Assembly (NCBI RefSeq): GCF_002287375.1
Contig: NZ_NPOA01000010.1
Location: 1-64,000, forward strand
Direction of reading: 5' to 3'
Length of the DNA stretch: 64,000 nt
Origin: Virgibacillus profundi
GTDB taxonomy: Bacteria > Bacillota > Bacilli > Bacillales > Amphibacillaceae
Positions 7,439 to 14,877 of the stretch are shown piece by piece (positions within the stretch are counted from its first letter, which is position 1; the number at the start of each line of letters is the position of its first letter). A model generated the notes under the pieces. That model was given only the letters and a program-made list of their open reading frames with translations. It was not told the origin of the DNA and ran no database searches. The position numbers and the translations under genes are program-made.

Positions 7439-7609
7439 TTACTTTTTTACATCTGATTGTTCCTTACTTTCATATAGATTCAGGAGATGATCCAACTCCT
7501 GGCTTATGGAAATTGATTCTACATTGGTAAATCCTTTTTCCAACGCTACTTTAGTCATTTCAGTTCGTAAAAATTCAATTTGTTTTAGAAGCTTTTCTGT
7601 TTCTACCAT
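7439..7609 (-). CDS. Spo0E-like aspartyl-phosphate phosphatase
   Basis: 56 residues with the family signature: LRTEMTKVALEKGF, then ISQELDHLLNLY (SQELD at about residues 36-40). Such small helical-hairpin proteins dephosphorylate Spo0A-P and delay entry into sporulation. The core signature is complete and only the charged tail follows. The ATG at 7609 has a rather distant ribosome site (GGTGGTG, about 14 bases away). It is a single gene between the repeat element and signal peptidase I. Confidence 0.87.
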   Translation of the reverse strand: MVETEKLLKQIEFLRTEMTKVALEKGFTNVESISISQELDHLLNLYESKEQSDVKK

Positions 7610-7810
7610 TTTAATAAAAATTACACCACCTTTTTAACATACTAGTATAATCTAGCATAATTTTACGTGCTATTACAAGCCTTAATTTCCTTCATTTATG
7701 ATTTGATAATTAATACTCGAATACTTGAAATTACTGTGCTACTATAATATAGAAATGTTTTTTGGCAGTTAAGAAAGCATAACTACTTCCTTACTGCATA
7801 AGTGCAACTA

Positions 7811-7840
7811 TGTCATACGCCTAACCTAAAGCGTATGACA
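7811..7840 (+). promoter_or_regulatory. 10-bp inverted repeat in the signal peptidase leader
   Basis: TGTCATACGC (7811-7820) and GCGTATGACA (7831-7840) are a perfect inverted repeat ending 10 bases before the ribosome site. It could be an mRNA hairpin, an attenuator (weak T-run AGTTTTCT after it) or an operator. Confidence 0.5.
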
Positions 7841-7865
7841 AGTTTTCTAAGAAAGGATGTCATCG

Positions 7866-8390
7866 TTGACTCAGGCTAAGAAGAAAAATGAGTGGCTCGA
7901 ATGGGCGAAAGCCATTATAATTGCTGTATTAATTGCTCTATTTTTAAGATCATTTATTTTTGCCACTTCTATTGTAGAAGGTGAGAGCATGGATCCCACA
8001 CTGGAAGATGGAGAGAGAGTTATTTTCAATAAAATTGTCTATCTTGTTGATGAACCTGAACGTGGAGATATCGTTATAATTAAGCGACCTTTTAAAAATT
8101 ATGTAAAAAGAGTTATCGCATTACCAGGTGAAACAATTGAAATCAATGGAAGCGAATTATATATAGATGGTGAAAAATACAAACAAAATTTTCTAAATGA
8201 AGAAGCTGAACAGCGCACCGGTAATTTCGGTCCCATTCAAGTACCAGAAGACAGCTACTTTGTTATGGGAGATAATCGTGCGATCAGTAAGGACAGCAGA
8301 AATGGGCTAGGGTTTATTCTGGAGGATGAAATTATTGGACGATCAGAATTTGTTATTTTTCCTTTTGATGAATTATCCAAAACAAGATAA
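7866..8390 (+). CDS. Signal peptidase I (SipT/SipS type)
   Basis: 174 residues from TTG 7866. The alternative ATG at 7857 overlaps the AAAGGA ribosome site, while TTG sits 8 bases after it. One N-terminal membrane helix is followed by the S26 catalytic motifs: GESMDPTL with the nucleophile serine near residue 40, the general-base lysine in YVKRVIALPGE near residue 83, and the box E signature MGDNRAISKDSR. The enzyme removes signal peptides of exported proteins on the outer face of the membrane. It is a monocistronic gene with a hairpin in its leader and a clear terminator. Confidence 0.93.
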   Translation: MTQAKKKNEWLEWAKAIIIAVLIALFLRSFIFATSIVEGESMDPTLEDGERVIFNKIVYLVDEPERGDIVIIKRPFKNYVKRVIALPGETIEINGSELYIDGEKYKQNFLNEEAEQRTGNFGPIQVPEDSYFVMGDNRAISKDSRNGLGFILEDEIIGRSEFVIFPFDELSKTR

Positions 8391-8399
8391 TTAGAAGTA

Positions 8400-8427
8400 G
8401 AGCCGGACATTATGCCGGCTCTTTTTT
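8400..8427 (+). terminator. Terminator of signal peptidase I
   Basis: AGCCGG/CCGGCT stem with an ACATTATG loop and six T, 10 bases after the stop. Confidence 0.85.
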
Positions 8428-8432
8428 ACTGC

Positions 8433-8513
8433 TTATTTTTCATTATCGAAAATGCAATATCCAACATTTAGTACTAAAAGGCCAAGACAAACAATACCGA
8501 AAGCTATTTCCAT
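8433..8513 (-). CDS. Possible 26-residue single-helix membrane peptide
   Basis: ATG at 8513 opens MEIAFGIVCLGLLVLNVGY then CIFDNEK and stop. This is one hydrophobic helix with a charged end. AAAGGGG lies about 12 bases upstream, a little far. No family recognised; it could be a real microprotein or chance. Confidence 0.35.
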   Translation of the reverse strand: MEIAFGIVCLGLLVLNVGYCIFDNEK

Positions 8514-8681
8514 TGTCTAAAGCAACCCCTTTCATCATATCTATGTATTCTTAGCATATCTCAAAACCATTTATTTATAGCTTTATTCTTTTCTATCATA
8601 CCAATAATTCCATCCTAAATAAAGTAAAAATATGATATTATGGTAGAAAGACTACACCAATGATAAAGTAGGTGACAATAA

Positions 8682-9842
8682 ATGCTTCATTGTCCATATT
8701 GTGGAACGAACATTAAAGAAGACGAAAGCTATTGCATTAAATGTGGAAAACAGTTACCCGACGATATAAATAACCGTTTAAAAAATAAAAAATATATAAA
8801 TAAATTATGGTATCTTCCAGCTATATTAGCCGCAGTATTACTTATATCAAGTGGCATTTATTATTTGATCCTGGAAAACCAGACTGCAGAAGCCAAGAAT
8901 TTATATGAACAAGGTGAGAAGCAAGTTTTGGCCGGGGACTATGAACAAGCAAGAGATTTATTTGCAGATGCATTAGAGCATAAAAAGAATTTTAATCATG
9001 CATCCACTTCCTTGGATTTTATGGATAAAGCATTGAATGTGCAAAGAACCTTAACACAATCAACTGAATTATTGAAAGAACAGGATTATCAACAAGCATT
9101 ATCACTTATAAATGAAGCAGAAAATGATATGACAAACTTCAATGGTCCTGCAGTTAACGAGATAATTGACCTTATTGTTTCCACAAGAAATACGATTAAG
9201 ATCGAACAATTAAAAGACACCTTGAAACAAGAACCGTCTATTGACGATTTAAAAATTTTATTATGGGAAGCAGATTCTATAAAGGACAATGAAGCAAAAA
9301 AGATTACGGCAACGATTAGAGATCAGATTATTGACTATTCCTATTCAAAAGCAAGTGAACAATTAAAAAACAAACAATTCAATGATGCACTTATATTTGT
9401 CGAGGATGGACTTAAATATGCACCAAATGCGGAAAAACTACAAAGTTTAAAAACAACTATCGACAAAGAGCAAGTAGCTTTCGAAACAGCCCAGCAGCAA
9501 AGGATTGAGCAGGCAATAAACACTGCAGCAAAAGAACAGGAAATCAATGAAAAAGATGCTATAGAGCTTGTATCCGTGGCTATCGAAAGTGATAAACAAG
9601 GAAAATTAGTTGTAATCGGTGAAGTAAAAAGTGTTGCAACTATTCCCATCAACTCTATTTTAATCGAATATTCCCTTCTGACTGAAAGTGGTACAGAAAT
9701 TTTATCCAATGAGGTCTATGTCTATCCGGATAAGCTTTATCCGGAAGAAAAAGGTGATTTTGAATTTACTCATTTTGATATCGATGAAGAGAATAAAAAC
9801 TTAAAAATAGAAGTAAGCAAAATAACCTGGTACACAGAATAA
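8682..9842 (+). CDS. Zinc-ribbon membrane protein with TPR-like and FxLYD-like domains
   Basis: 386 residues. The N-terminus has a four-cysteine zinc ribbon (CPYCGTNIK then CIKCGK, residues 4-22). One membrane helix follows near residues 43-64, then a long helical outer part with TPR-like repeats (LYEQGEKQVLAGDYEQARDL), and a C-terminal beta domain (VVIGEVKSVATIPINSI onward) resembling FxLYD. The topology suggests cytoplasmic zinc ribbon and extracellular sensor domain. It lies 26 bases before the HtrA-like protease and is probably co-transcribed, so a joint role in envelope stress or protein quality control is a reasonable guess. Confidence 0.75.
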   Translation: MLHCPYCGTNIKEDESYCIKCGKQLPDDINNRLKNKKYINKLWYLPAILAAVLLISSGIYYLILENQTAEAKNLYEQGEKQVLAGDYEQARDLFADALEHKKNFNHASTSLDFMDKALNVQRTLTQSTELLKEQDYQQALSLINEAENDMTNFNGPAVNEIIDLIVSTRNTIKIEQLKDTLKQEPSIDDLKILLWEADSIKDNEAKKITATIRDQIIDYSYSKASEQLKNKQFNDALIFVEDGLKYAPNAEKLQSLKTTIDKEQVAFETAQQQRIEQAINTAAKEQEINEKDAIELVSVAIESDKQGKLVVIGEVKSVATIPINSILIEYSLLTESGTEILSNEVYVYPDKLYPEEKGDFEFTHFDIDEENKNLKIEVSKITWYTE

Positions 9843-9868
9843 TCAAAACAGCAGTCGAGGTGAACATC

Positions 9869-11005
9869 ATGCGTGAAAGACGGTTTCCCCCCATATTCGT
9901 ATCAATAATCCTATTAATCATTGGAATTTCTGTCTTTTTTGTTATGTATTCCCATTGGGACAGTGAAGGAGTATCAATAAGCAACCCGATTATTAACAAG
10001 GTTACGATAAATTCCGGGCAGCTCGATCTTAAGACAATCATACATGAAGCTGAAAAAAATGTGGTACAAATTGAAGGCCAGAATGAATATAATACCATTA
10101 CAGGTTCCGGTTTCCTTTACAATGAGAAAGGGGATATCATCACAAATGCGCATGTAATCAAAGATGCAGATGTTATCAATATCCGAACAGCCGATGCACA
10201 AATTTATCCAGCTGCAGTAGTTGGTATTGGAGAAGATTTAGATATTGCAGTAATTCGGGTTCCCCAGCTTGCAGGGCAATCCTTCTCAACTGTCGAGAAA
10301 GAATCATTGGCAGAAATAGGTGATGAAATAATTGCATTAGGAAGTCCCCATGGTTTCCAAAATACGGTTACCCTTGGTATTATTTCAGGAACGGAACGTA
10401 ATTTTTCAGTAGATGGATTCGATTATTCAAATGTATATCAGATTTCTGCACAAATAACGCATGGAAATAGTGGTGGTCCTTTGATCAATAGGGAAACCGG
10501 GAAGGTCATTGGAATTAACTCTGTCGGTACGGAAGATGGAACGATTGGTTTTAGCATTCCAATTAATGAAGTAATCGATCAAATAGAGCAATGGTCGAAT
10601 GAAGCACAAAATGACAAATTAGACTTTGCAAGTACTTCTGATATCATCACACATGATCCAGAGCAATTTATTCAGGAAGCAGAATACTTAATTGATTATT
10701 TTTTGGAGAGTATTGATATCAGGGACTATGTAAATGCCTATGCATTACTTGGAAGTTCCACGCAGTCTGAAATTGCTTATCCGAAGTTCCGTGAACAGTA
10801 CATTAATATTGTTGACATGAACTATTCAGAGCTGTCCAGTAAAATAACAGAGGATAATCACATCAATACAACTGTAAATGTAACGATAGAAAACAAACTG
10901 CAAAATGAGGAAGAAACATCGAAGAAAACATATAAATTTGACTTTACAACAGGGTATGAAAATGATCAATTAAAAATTTTAAATGTTAATAGTTCTGAAT
11001 CCTGA
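9869..11005 (+). CDS. Membrane-anchored trypsin-like serine protease (HtrA-like, no PDZ)
   Basis: 378 residues from ATG 9869. The upstream GTG 9860 is part of the ribosome site GAGGTG. After one membrane helix (residues 8-27) comes a trypsin-like domain with the full triad: H in TNAHVIK, D in DLDIAVIRV and S in HGNSGGPL, with oxyanion loop GITHGNSGG-type context. HtrA family proteases usually carry a PDZ domain. Here the C-terminal 130 residues (from QFIQEAEYLIDYF) look instead like an NTF2-like ligand domain. It is likely co-expressed with the zinc-ribbon protein before it. Confidence 0.85.
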   Translation: MRERRFPPIFVSIILLIIGISVFFVMYSHWDSEGVSISNPIINKVTINSGQLDLKTIIHEAEKNVVQIEGQNEYNTITGSGFLYNEKGDIITNAHVIKDADVINIRTADAQIYPAAVVGIGEDLDIAVIRVPQLAGQSFSTVEKESLAEIGDEIIALGSPHGFQNTVTLGIISGTERNFSVDGFDYSNVYQISAQITHGNSGGPLINRETGKVIGINSVGTEDGTIGFSIPINEVIDQIEQWSNEAQNDKLDFASTSDIITHDPEQFIQEAEYLIDYFLESIDIRDYVNAYALLGSSTQSEIAYPKFREQYINIVDMNYSELSSKITEDNHINTTVNVTIENKLQNEEETSKKTYKFDFTTGYENDQLKILNVNSSES

Positions 11006-11035
11006 TAACCCCACAGTCTTTTGCCTGAGGTTATC
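11004..11035 (+). terminator. Weak terminator after the protease gene
   Basis: GATAACC/GGTTATC stem overlapping the stop codon, with a long loop and only a poor T-tract. Confidence 0.4.
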
Positions 11036-11084
11036 ATTGTCTTTCTCCCCTCCTTTTTTACATGCTGTAGGTAAAACGTCCATA

Positions 11085-11110
11085 CATTTTTAGTTATTTT
11101 ACATATAGTA
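11085..11110 (+). promoter_or_regulatory. Sigma-K type promoter of yjcZ
   Basis: AC (from 11084-11085), 16 bases, then CATATAGTA (11102-11110) fits the mother-cell sigma-K consensus AC-N16-CATANNNTA exactly. It lies about 30 bases before the yjcZ start, right for a transcription start near 11117. Confidence 0.55.
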
Positions 11111-11138
11111 TAACTGTAACATACTGGAGGTGTTTAGA

Positions 11139-11273
11139 ATGGGCTATGGTTATGGTGGCTGTGGCGGATATAACTCCGTTGGTGGCTATGGTGGTGGCTA
11201 TGGAAATAACTTTGCGCTAATTGTTGTGCTTTTTATTCTCTTAATCATTGTCGGCGCAGCTTTTTATTGCTAA
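11139..11273 (+). CDS. YjcZ family sporulation protein
   Basis: 44 residues. The N-terminal half is glycine/tyrosine-rich ([13 protein letters not shown]). The C-terminal half is a single membrane helix, [20 protein letters not shown], the hallmark of the tiny YjcZ/YhzA-type proteins found in many copies in spore formers. GGAGG is seven bases before the ATG. The upstream sigma-K type promoter agrees with late mother-cell expression. Exact role is unknown. Confidence 0.88.
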   Translation: MGYGYGGCGGYNSVGGYGGGYGNNFALIVVLFILLIIVGAAFYC

Positions 11274-11284
11274 ATGGAAGCTTT

Positions 11285-11323
11285 AGAAGCTTGTGCTATT
11301 TCCTCTTTATAGCACAAGCTTCT
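11285..11323. terminator. Bidirectional terminator between yjcZ and the PucR-type regulator
   Basis: Perfect 14-bp stem GAAGCTTGTGCTAT/ATAGCACAAGCTTC; the 3' arm reaches the stop codon of the converging gene. Confidence 0.8.
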
Positions 11324-12563
11324 ACTTTTTCAGTTTACTCATGTGATTTTTTAATATTAAATATAAAAATGTACAATGTTCAAAACAGCTTGTATCCAGT
11401 GTTGTAATTTTTTCTATTTTCTTTAATCGATATATTAATGTATTTCGATGAATATACAGTTCTTTTGCAGTACTGCTAATGTTCATGCTGTTACTGCAAT
11501 ATACCATAAAATTATTTGCTAACTCTTTAAAATCGGAATGCTCAATTAATGCCTTCAGACGAAATTCTAATTTATCCTGTAATTTTGTTTCAATTTGACT
11601 TGTTATTAATACCAACAGAATATCCCAATTATAATAATTATAGATGCGAGGTAATAATTCTAATTCATTACCGACTTTTATTAACCTTTCCGCTTCATGA
11701 TAGGACTTATTTATACTAACCAAAGAAGAAGATTGATCCCCTGCGGAAATTGCCATGTTATAAATTTGATAATTAAGAAATTTTTCCATCAATTTCCTGC
11801 TTTGATATGAAAACTGTTCCATTGTCTTTATATATACCTCATCAGAGGGAATTGGCTTTAACAGCACCATTTTTCCCGTATTCAAAAAGGTGCAAATGGC
11901 ATTCTCCTTACAGTTAAATATTTTAAGTGTATGATCAATCAATACGTCTTTTAAATGATCTAAAGAAATCTGTTTCTCCCCTACTCTGTTTACTAAAGAA
12001 TCTCCTATATCTACAACAATACAGAAGCGGTTTATTTTACAATTAATATGAAGTATTTCACAAAACTTTTCAACCGTCTCCTTATTTACTTTTTCATTTA
12101 GTAATATATATTGAATAAAGGTTTCCTCAGTACGTTTTTCAAGCTGCTTACTCTGCCTGAAAATTGTTTCCTGCCACATCATCTCTACATATTTTTTTAC
12201 TAATTTTACATGTGGCTCCACTTTTTCAGGGTCTCCGATAATCCCCAGAACTCCCAGCGTTTTATTATCAAAGATTAATGGTACAGCTATACCTGGTAAA
12301 ACATTCTTCATTTTAGATATAGTTTGTTCATCAAATAATATTAACTTATTTTGTTTTAAAACAAATGAAGACGGAGAATGTAATGTCCCAATTCTGCTTG
12401 AATCACTATCCCCAATTATATAACCTGATTCATCAGTTAAACTAATAGGAAAAGGAGAAATTTCTGAAGCCGCTTTCACAATCCTTTGTGCAACTTGAAC
12501 TAAACCTTCTATTACCTTCCCCTCCCCATTAAAATTATTTCTAACTTCATTATATTCTAACAT
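11322..12563 (-). CDS. PucR/CdaR-family transcriptional activator
   Basis: 413 residues. The N-terminal sensor region (about residues 8-135, with LVQVAQRIVKAASEISPFPISLTDESGYIIGD-type sequence) is the putative sugar-diacid recognition fold. The C-terminus carries the PucR-type helix-turn-helix, ISSTAKELYIHRNTLIYRLK near residue 360. Regulators of this class usually activate the divergent catabolic genes. Bacillus PutR, the proline-utilisation activator, has this architecture. The divergent operon here carries an amino-acid oxidoreductase and a PutP symporter, so a proline-like inducer is likely. Confidence 0.85.
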   Translation of the reverse strand: MLEYNEVRNNFNGEGKVIEGLVQVAQRIVKAASEISPFPISLTDESGYIIGDSDSSRIGTLHSPSSFVLKQNKLILFDEQTISKMKNVLPGIAVPLIFDNKTLGVLGIIGDPEKVEPHVKLVKKYVEMMWQETIFRQSKQLEKRTEETFIQYILLNEKVNKETVEKFCEILHINCKINRFCIVVDIGDSLVNRVGEKQISLDHLKDVLIDHTLKIFNCKENAICTFLNTGKMVLLKPIPSDEVYIKTMEQFSYQSRKLMEKFLNYQIYNMAISAGDQSSSLVSINKSYHEAERLIKVGNELELLPRIYNYYNWDILLVLITSQIETKLQDKLEFRLKALIEHSDFKELANNFMVYCSNSMNISSTAKELYIHRNTLIYRLKKIEKITTLDTSCFEHCTFLYLILKNHMSKLKK

Positions 12564-12613
12564 AATTTTGATAATTTAGAATAAAATCGGTAGTTTTTTT
12601 GTATAAATTAACC

Positions 12614-12653
12614 ATAGATTTTACCGTCTATATACGTTATAAATGTATATAAT
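12614..12653 (+). promoter_or_regulatory. Divergent promoter region with inverted repeat
   Basis: ATAGA-N8-TCTAT (12614-12631) lies where a -35 box would be for a TATAAT -10 at 12648-12653. There is no TTGACA. This layout fits an activator-dependent promoter for the oxidoreductase operon, probably bound by the divergent PucR-type protein. Confidence 0.45.
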
Positions 12654-12693
12654 CTTATGAATTATTACTAAATATACTTTTGGAGGTGAAAAT

Positions 12694-13860
12694 ATGAAAT
12701 ATGAATCCGATATCATTGTAATAGGTGGCGGTGTTATTGGTTCTAGTATTGCATATAATCTACTGAATGATGACTATAACGGGGAAGTTACTGTTTTTGA
12801 AAAAGACAGCATTTATGAATTTTCATCCACACCAAGAAGTGCTGGAGGAATAAGACAATTATTTACCACTGCCATTAATATTCAGATCAGTCGATTTGGT
12901 TTAAAAAAATATTTAACATTTCCTGAGGATATGGCTGTTGGAAATGAAAAAGCTGAGATTGATTTTAAACAACGAGGTTATCTTTTCCTTGCCAAAAACG
13001 AAACAATAGAAGAATTAAAACAACAATGGATGCTTCAGCAAAGTAATGGCGTACCATCTGAATTACTTTCAAAGGAAGAACTATTATCCATTATTCCTGA
13101 ATTAACCATAGATGACCTTAACGGAGGTCTATACTGTGGTGAGGATGGTTATTTAGATCCATATTCCGTCATGCAGGGATATGCCCGAAAATCAAAGCAG
13201 CTCGGTGCAGATTATGTTTATGAAGAAATAGATTCGATTTTGCAAAATCACGGAAAAGTCAGCGGGGTCAAGCTATCAAATGGTGATATATATGAAGCCC
13301 CAATTGTAGTTAATTGTGCTGGACCATGGGCGCCAGCATTAAGTGAGAAAATGGGATACCCCCTCCCTGTTATCCCTTTAAAAAGACAAATCATTCAATT
13401 TGATATAGCAGAAGCTTTAGTAAATGATTTACCATTAACGGTGGATCCAACAGGGGTTTATTTCCGTCATGAAGGAAAGTCTCTAATTACTGGTTTTTCT
13501 GAAACTGTACGACCAGGAATAGATTTTAAATGGAAACGTTCATTCTTTCTGGAACAATTATGGCCGATACTAAGTCATCGCATTTCCAATTTTGAACGGG
13601 CTAAAATCGTTAGTGGTTGGGCGGGGATGTACAGCCATAACACGATAGATCAAAATGCGATTATAGGAGCGCATCCAGAAGTTCATGGATACTTCATTGC
13701 TTGTGGCTTCAGTGGACATGGTATGCAGCAGGCTCCAGCTGTCGGAAAAGGATTGTCTGAATTAATACGTACTGGGCGTTACGAGACTTTAGATTTATCC
13801 CCATTGCGGTTTGAGAGATTTGCGGAAAACAATTTAATCATTGAAGGTGCAATCGTATAA
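12694..13860 (+). CDS. FAD-dependent amino-acid oxidoreductase (DAO / SoxB-like)
   Basis: 388 residues. The N-terminal FAD-binding motif is GGGVIGSSIAYNL (residues 11-23), followed by the acidic ribose contact in VTVFEKD. The segment RSAGGIRQLF near residue 50 is typical of sarcosine/dimethylglycine-oxidase-like DAO proteins. The C-terminal part has GWAGMY and CGFSGHGMQQAPAVGK, the second FAD contact. Substrates in the family include sarcosine, D-amino acids and cyclic imino acids. With the OCD-family reductase and PutP next door, D-proline or a proline derivative is my preferred guess. It is the first gene of the operon; GGAGG precedes the ATG. Confidence 0.82.
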   Translation: MKYESDIIVIGGGVIGSSIAYNLLNDDYNGEVTVFEKDSIYEFSSTPRSAGGIRQLFTTAINIQISRFGLKKYLTFPEDMAVGNEKAEIDFKQRGYLFLAKNETIEELKQQWMLQQSNGVPSELLSKEELLSIIPELTIDDLNGGLYCGEDGYLDPYSVMQGYARKSKQLGADYVYEEIDSILQNHGKVSGVKLSNGDIYEAPIVVNCAGPWAPALSEKMGYPLPVIPLKRQIIQFDIAEALVNDLPLTVDPTGVYFRHEGKSLITGFSETVRPGIDFKWKRSFFLEQLWPILSHRISNFERAKIVSGWAGMYSHNTIDQNAIIGAHPEVHGYFIACGFSGHGMQQAPAVGKGLSELIRTGRYETLDLSPLRFERFAENNLIIEGAIV

Positions 13861-13878
13861 AAATTGGAGCTGATTCTT

Positions 13879-14838
13879 ATGTTATTTTTGAATAAACAGG
13901 ATATTTTAAAGGCGGTTACAATGAAGGATACTATTGATGCGATTGATACCGCCTATAAATTATATGAATCACAGAAATTTCAAATGCCTACAAGAATGCA
14001 GGTTACTGATGATCCGAATACTTTAATACTAATGCCATGTATAACAGAAGATGCTATTGGTACAAAATTAGTAACTTCTTTTCCTAATAATACTAAACAC
14101 CCCACACTACATGGTCTTGTTATTTTAAACAGCAGTGAGACCGGTGAAATAAAAGCTATTATGGATGGTTCATTTATTACAGGATTTCGAACTGGTGCTA
14201 TTGGCGGCTCAGCCATCCGGCATTTATCTCAAGCAGATGCTAAAAAGATAGCCATTATTGGTACAGGAGTTCAAGGGTTTTATCAGGCAATTGCTGCTTG
14301 TTCACAGCGTCCAATCACAGATATTTATTTATTTAATCGTACTTATGATAAAATTCCTCTCTTTAAAGAAAATTTAGAGAAACAATTGGACAAGTCTATA
14401 CGCCTGCACGCCATGAAGACTATTGAATCCGCCATTCAGGATGCTGAAATTATTATTACAGCCACAACTTCCATTACACCGGTTTTGCCGAATAATCCAG
14501 ATTTACTGGATAATAAATTAATTATTGGTATAGGCTCTTTCCAACCCGAGATGCGGGAATTTCCGGAAGCTCTCTATCTCAAATCGAATCGGATAATTGT
14601 AGACTCTGAGGATGCAGTTAAGGAGTCTGGCGATATCCGAATACCTCTGGAAAACAAGTGGATTGAAAAAAGCTCTATTCAAACAATGTCATCATACCTC
14701 ACAAATAAACATAATTCGACACATAAGAAAGGAATTATCTTTAAATCAACAGGAATGGCTTTATTTGATGTAGTTACTGCTAATTTGATCTATCAAAAAG
14801 CAATCGAAAAAGGAGTTGGTAACCAGTTGAGTTACTAG
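13879..14838 (+). CDS. Ornithine cyclodeaminase / mu-crystallin family (possible pyrroline-2-carboxylate reductase)
   Basis: 319 residues from ATG 13879, with GGAG nine bases upstream. The in-frame TTG at 13864 lies on the ribosome site. The family N-terminal domain holds MPTRMQV and GTKLVTSFPNN. The Rossmann dinucleotide motif is IIGTGVQGFYQ near residue 128, and GFRTGAIGG precedes it. Members deaminate ornithine to proline, reduce imines such as delta-1-pyrroline-2-carboxylate to L-proline, or act on alanine. The neighbour oxidoreductase could supply such an imine. It starts 18 bases after the first gene of the operon. Confidence 0.82.
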   Translation: MLFLNKQDILKAVTMKDTIDAIDTAYKLYESQKFQMPTRMQVTDDPNTLILMPCITEDAIGTKLVTSFPNNTKHPTLHGLVILNSSETGEIKAIMDGSFITGFRTGAIGGSAIRHLSQADAKKIAIIGTGVQGFYQAIAACSQRPITDIYLFNRTYDKIPLFKENLEKQLDKSIRLHAMKTIESAIQDAEIIITATTSITPVLPNNPDLLDNKLIIGIGSFQPEMREFPEALYLKSNRIIVDSEDAVKESGDIRIPLENKWIEKSSIQTMSSYLTNKHNSTHKKGIIFKSTGMALFDVVTANLIYQKAIEKGVGNQLSY

Positions 14839-14842
14839 ATTT

Positions 14843-14856
14843 TGAAAGCGATTTCA
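14843..14856 (+). promoter_or_regulatory. cre site (CcpA) upstream of putP
   Basis: TGAAAGCGATTTCA satisfies the cre consensus TGWNANCGNTNWCA at every fixed position. It lies 22 bases before the symporter start, suggesting carbon catabolite control at this junction (roadblock or internal promoter). Confidence 0.7.
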
Positions 14857-14877
14857 ACAAAATCATGGAGGTAAACG

